A stretch of DNA of 12,360 nucleotides from Candidatus Omnitrophota bacterium (lineage in GTDB: Bacteria > Omnitrophota > Gorgyraeia > Gygaellales > Profunditerraquicolaceae). Of this stretch, positions 12,327-12,360 are shown one piece after another (the stretch's first letter is position 1; every line of letters starts with the position of its first letter). Under the pieces are notes generated by a model. That model saw only the letters and a program-made list of their open reading frames with translations, was not told the DNA's origin and did not search any database. The stretch covers positions 1 through 12,360 of the forward strand of contig JAGUUJ010000044.1 of NCBI GenBank assembly GCA_020063525.1, given 5' to 3'. The translations under genes were made by a program, and so were the position numbers.

Positions 12327-12360
12327 ATGGCGAAAAAATTATGGGGTTCAAGATTTCCTA
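12327..12360 (+). CDS. argH: Argininosuccinate lyase, first 11 codons (3' end outside window)
   Basis: The frame begins MAKKLWGSRFP, matching the conserved LWGGRF-type start of argininosuccinate lyase, which splits argininosuccinate to arginine and fumarate. GGGAG at 12316-12320 gives six bases to the ATG. Placement directly after argG supports the call. Only the N-terminus is visible. Confidence 0.82.
   Translation, partial: MAKKLWGSRFP

Noticed and set aside
1..12360. A novel multi-gene system such as defence, secretion or secondary metabolism
   Set aside because: Every gene belongs to well-known leucine, aspartate-family, arginine, tRNA-modification or ribosomal families; no unknown gene remains.

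Overview
This is an amino-acid biosynthesis and housekeeping region of an uncultivated-type bacterium. Every recognisable gene lies on the + strand. The order is leuC (3' end only), leuD, leuB, asd, truA, rplM, rpsI, argC, argJ, argB, argD, argF, argG and the first codons of argH. The sequence is moderately AT-rich. The lineage cannot be fixed without a search. The gene order, the small stand-alone LeuD, a LeuB related to the actinobacterial type, and many short palindromic repeats such as GGGACTGTCCC and CTGCCGGCAG are the kind of content I associate with Omnitrophota (former OP3) or neighbouring PVC-like genomes. That placement is an inference.

Layout. Positions 1-3254 hold leucine biosynthesis (isopropylmalate isomerase large and small subunits, isopropylmalate dehydrogenase) joined by a 4-base ATGA overlap to aspartate-semialdehyde dehydrogenase, the branch point for Lys/Met/Thr. 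truA (tRNA pseudouridine synthase) follows. A sigma70-like promoter then drives rplM-rpsI, which ends in a clear intrinsic terminator (5145-5178). After a 324-base spacer with a second promoter candidate and three stacked hairpins, the arginine cluster argCJBDFGH runs to the right edge. It carries glutamate through N-acetylated intermediates to ornithine, citrulline and argininosuccinate. ArgJ recycles the acetyl group, so no ArgE is needed. ArgB has the N-terminal helix of arginine-inhibited kinases, suggesting feedback control of the pathway.

The genes themselves are ordinary. The unusual part is the repeat load. Nearly every gap between genes is filled by an inverted or tandem repeat, from at least five families: GGGACTGTCCC REP/BIME-like pairs (three copies, each just after a stop codon), CGCTAATT palindromes, a GATTCTTCGTCGC/GCTCCTCAG family, a CTGCCGGCAG palindrome, and 7- or 8-base tandem arrays. 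The 7/8-base arrays also lie inside asd, truA (twice) and argC, where they are translated in frame in what look like surface loops. Repeats also supply the last residues of LeuD, Asd and ArgD. Several genes preceded by repeats (argJ, argB, argD, argF) show no Shine-Dalgarno sequence. I found no defence, mobile or novel multi-gene system. The repeat ecology and the regulatory palindromes are the points worth a second look.
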